NCBI GenBank assembly: GCA_900767505.1
Contig: CAAFZG010000047.1
Location: forward strand, 1-7,207
DNA length: 7,207 nucleotides
Origin: Methanomassiliicoccales archaeon
GTDB taxonomy: Archaea > Thermoplasmatota > Thermoplasmata > Methanomassiliicoccales > Methanomethylophilaceae
Reading direction: 5' to 3'
Part shown: positions 5,401-7,207 of the stretch, in pieces
Layout of the letters: every line of letters begins with the position of its first letter
Position numbering within the stretch: position 1 is the first letter of the stretch
The notes under the pieces: generated by a model
The model's input: the letters and a program-made list of their open reading frames with translations, nothing else
Databases searched by the model: none
Told to the model about the DNA's origin: nothing
Position numbers and translations under genes: made by a program

Positions 5401-6666
5401 ATGGGGAAGTACTATCCGCGTATTGTGGATGCCGAAATCCAGGAAAAGTTAGGCTTGTTCGGGGCTGTCGTGGTAGTAGGCCCCAAGTGGTGTGGCAAGA
5501 CGACATCTGCAGAAAGGTGCTCGAAAAGTACACTATTCATGCAGGATCCGGCCAAGGTCGAATTATACAAGATTCTTGCCAAAACCAACCCTTCCAAGCT
5601 GTTGGAAGGCAAGAAGCCCCGTCTCATAGACGAATGGCAGGAGGAACCCGGGCTGTGGGATGCTGTCAGATTCGCCATCGACCGCGGTTCAGGTCCGGGC
5701 TCGTTCATACTCACAGGTTCCGTAACGCCGGCCAAGGAGTCGGCCCGTCACACGGGCACAGGTCGGATAGTCAAGGTGGTGATGCGCACCCTGAGTTTGT
5801 ACGAGTCGGGGGATTCCACAGGCGAGGTCTCCTTGTCAACCCTGTTCGACGGCATACAATCGGTGTCCGGGGCATCCGCGTTGGATTATCCGGCGGTATC
5901 GGAGATCCTGGTCCGCGGAGGTTGGCCCGAATCGATAGGAAGAAGTGCCAAGGATGCGCACGGGATCGTGGCAGGATACTGCGAATCGATATTGGATTCC
6001 GATATCAACCTGCCGGGTGGCCGTAAACGCAACAAGCAGCGGATGAGGCAGATCCTCAGATCCCTTTCGAGGCATACGGCCGCGGGCGCACCGAATACGA
6101 CGGTTCATGCGGACGTGACATCCGAATCCGAAGGCGGCATGAGCATCAACACGGTCTCGGACTACATATCCGCATTGAAGGACATCTACATCGTGGAGGA
6201 TCTGGAGGCCTGGAATCCGAAGCTGCGCTCCAAAATTGCCCTCCGCACCTCTGATGTGAGGCACATGTCCGATCCCGCGATCGCAGCCTATTTCCTCAAT
6301 GCGGGGGCGAAGGATCTGGAGGCGGATCCCAACACGTTCGGGTCGCTGCTCGAATCCTTGGTGATAAGGGATCTGAGGATCTACTCGCAGAAGCTGGCGG
6401 GAAGCGTGTTCCATTATCGTGATTCCGAGGGTCTGGAGGCGGATGCGATAGTGCATCTCAATGACGGGAGATGGGGCGCGATAGAGGTCGAACTCGGTGC
6501 GTTCGCTGCGGATGCGGGTGCCAAGAATCTTCTGAGGCTGTCCAAGAGGGTCGATGTCGAATCCATGAATCCGCCGAGCTTCCTCGCAGTGGTGACGGCC
6601 ACCGGATACGCATACACCCGCGAGGATGGGGTCCACGTGATACCGATAGGCTGTCTCCGCGACTGA
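5401..6666 (+). CDS. AAA_14 / DUF4143 ATPase (COG1373 family)
   Basis: The protein has 421 residues, a typical full length. N-terminal AAA_14 ATPase: Walker A GPKWCGKTT (27-35), Walker B-like PRLIDEWQ (73-80), sensor-like SFILTGS (101-107), and an arginine-rich RHTGTGR (116-122). LVRGGWPE (170-177) marks the junction to DUF4143. The C-terminal domain has YIVEDL (263-268), a PD-(D/E)xK-like E346-A-D348 and E362-V-E364, and the end VHVIPIGCL. In many relatives the residue at 364 is Lys; Glu here suggests the putative nuclease centre may be altered. Biological role is unknown; these ATPases occur in many copies in some archaea and have been suggested to be selfish or defence-like elements. No membrane segments. 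The gene has its own promoter behind a tandem repeat, and a 5'-truncated relative lies at 1407-2081 on the other strand. Confidence 0.93.
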   Translation: MGKYYPRIVDAEIQEKLGLFGAVVVVGPKWCGKTTSAERCSKSTLFMQDPAKVELYKILAKTNPSKLLEGKKPRLIDEWQEEPGLWDAVRFAIDRGSGPGSFILTGSVTPAKESARHTGTGRIVKVVMRTLSLYESGDSTGEVSLSTLFDGIQSVSGASALDYPAVSEILVRGGWPESIGRSAKDAHGIVAGYCESILDSDINLPGGRKRNKQRMRQILRSLSRHTAAGAPNTTVHADVTSESEGGMSINTVSDYISALKDIYIVEDLEAWNPKLRSKIALRTSDVRHMSDPAIAAYFLNAGAKDLEADPNTFGSLLESLVIRDLRIYSQKLAGSVFHYRDSEGLEADAIVHLNDGRWGAIEVELGAFAADAGAKNLLRLSKRVDVESMNPPSFLAVVTATGYAYTREDGVHVIPIGCLRD

Positions 6667-6682
6667 TCCGTGTCCGTTCACG

Positions 6683-6697
6683 TTTAAAGATAAATAT
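6683..6697 (+). promoter_or_regulatory. TATA-like promoter element for the aminotransferase gene
   Basis: TTTAAAGATAAATAT lies 34-48 bases before the ATG at 6731. The transcript would start near 6710-6722 with a short leader that carries GAGG (6720-6723), 7 bases before the start codon. Confidence 0.5.
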
Positions 6698-6730
6698 CGA
6701 AGCATGCATGGACGTACAAGAGGAATAGCG

Positions 6731-7171
6731 ATGGTATCCAAGAGGCTTCAGGAGATCCCAGCGTCAGGCACGATAGCAATTTCGAACCTTGTCAGTCAGA
6801 TGAAATCAGAGGGCGTAGACATAGTCTCGTTCTCCATGGGGGAACCCGATTTCACGACACCGCAGAACGTCATAGACGCATGCTGCGATTCGCTGGACAG
6901 GGGATTTACCCATTACACGCCTTCCCTCGGGATACCCGCACTGAGGAAGGCCGTTGCGGACGTCACCCGCGAGACGGACAACGTCCCGTGCCAGGCATCC
7001 AACGTCCTCATCACCCCGACCAAGCAGGCGATCTTCATGACCGCTCTGGCATACATCGATCCCGGGGACGAGGTCATCCTTCCCGACCCCTCATGGGTCT
7101 CGTACGAGGCATGCATACGTCTCGCAGGCGGAGTGCCCGTGTACATCCCGAAGAAGTACGAGGACGAGTTC
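6731..7171 (+). CDS. class I/II PLP-dependent aminotransferase, N-terminal part (3' end cut off)
   Basis: 147 genuine codons are present of a protein that is usually about 380-400 residues. Fold-type I N-terminal marks: SFSMGEPDFTTPQNVIDA, the FTHYTPSLGIPALRKAV block, a TPTKQAIF segment where relatives have a TPG-x-xQA-like PLP phosphate loop, and DPGDEVILPDPSWVSYEA. This is the AspB-like group (aspartate, aromatic or related amino-acid aminotransferases, PLP-dependent amino transfer to 2-oxoglutarate). Substrate cannot be told because the PLP lysine and C-terminal domain are missing. The ATG has GAGG at proper distance. The frame stays open through the last 36 bases, but those bases are adapter and encode the artefact peptide RSEERRVGKEC. 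Confidence 0.9.
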
Positions 7172-7207
7172 AGATCGGAAGAGCGTCGTGTAGGGAAAGA
7201 GTGTAGA
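7172..7207. other. Illumina sequencing adapter contamination
   Basis: From 7172 the sequence begins AGATCGGAAGAGC and continues for all 36 remaining bases as the reverse complement of the Illumina TruSeq universal adapter. Its translations (RSEERRVGKEC, and IGRASCRERV in another frame) are well-known adapter-derived artefacts in databases. This end is not genomic; the aminotransferase should be trimmed at 7171. Confidence 0.97.

Noticed and set aside
6880..7206. 108-residue frame ending IGRASCRERV
   Set aside because: Out of phase with the aminotransferase, and its tail is the adapter artefact.

Overview
The window looks like a piece of an archaeal chromosome, most plausibly from a methanogen of the Methanomassiliicoccales/Thermoplasmatota type. 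The evidence is an archaeal-style tRNA-Thr with U73, TATA-box promoters with very short or no leaders, a [NiFe]-hydrogenase maturation gene (hypE), a DUF1015 protein, and AAA_14/DUF4143 ATPases in more than one copy. All five complete stop codons visible here are TGA and none is TAG, which fits a lineage that reads UAG as pyrrolysine. No pyl gene lies in the window, so this placement is inference.

Layout. 3-1145 (+): C-terminal half of an RND/MMPL-family membrane transporter, followed by a GAAA-loop GC hairpin. 1290-1364 (+): tRNA-Thr(GGU) with encoded CCA. 1407-2081 (-): remnant of an AAA_14/DUF4143 ATPase that has lost its ATPase half and carries an in-frame TAG, preceded by two 23-bp tandem repeats that contain palindromes. 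2262-3449 (-): DUF1015-family protein, with a GC hairpin after its stop and a TATA box upstream. 3693-4193 (-): PEBP/YbhB-family protein, translationally coupled behind hypE (4204-5250, -). 5323-5370: a different pair of 24-bp tandem repeats abutting a TATA element. 5401-6666 (+): full-length AAA_14/DUF4143 ATPase. 6731-7171 (+): start of a class I/II PLP-dependent aminotransferase, cut off by the window end. The last 36 bases (7172-7207) are Illumina adapter sequence, not genome.

The genes do not form one pathway. hypE and the PEBP gene form one transcription unit; the rest are singletons. The most interesting signal is the DUF4143 pair. Each copy sits behind its own two-unit tandem repeat, with the repeat pair overlapping or abutting the likely promoter. 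The truncated copy has TAG exactly where this family usually has the lysine of an E-x-K motif, and 57 well-conserved codons continue in frame behind it. It is either a recent nonsense mutation in a decaying gene or a candidate pyrrolysine readthrough site.
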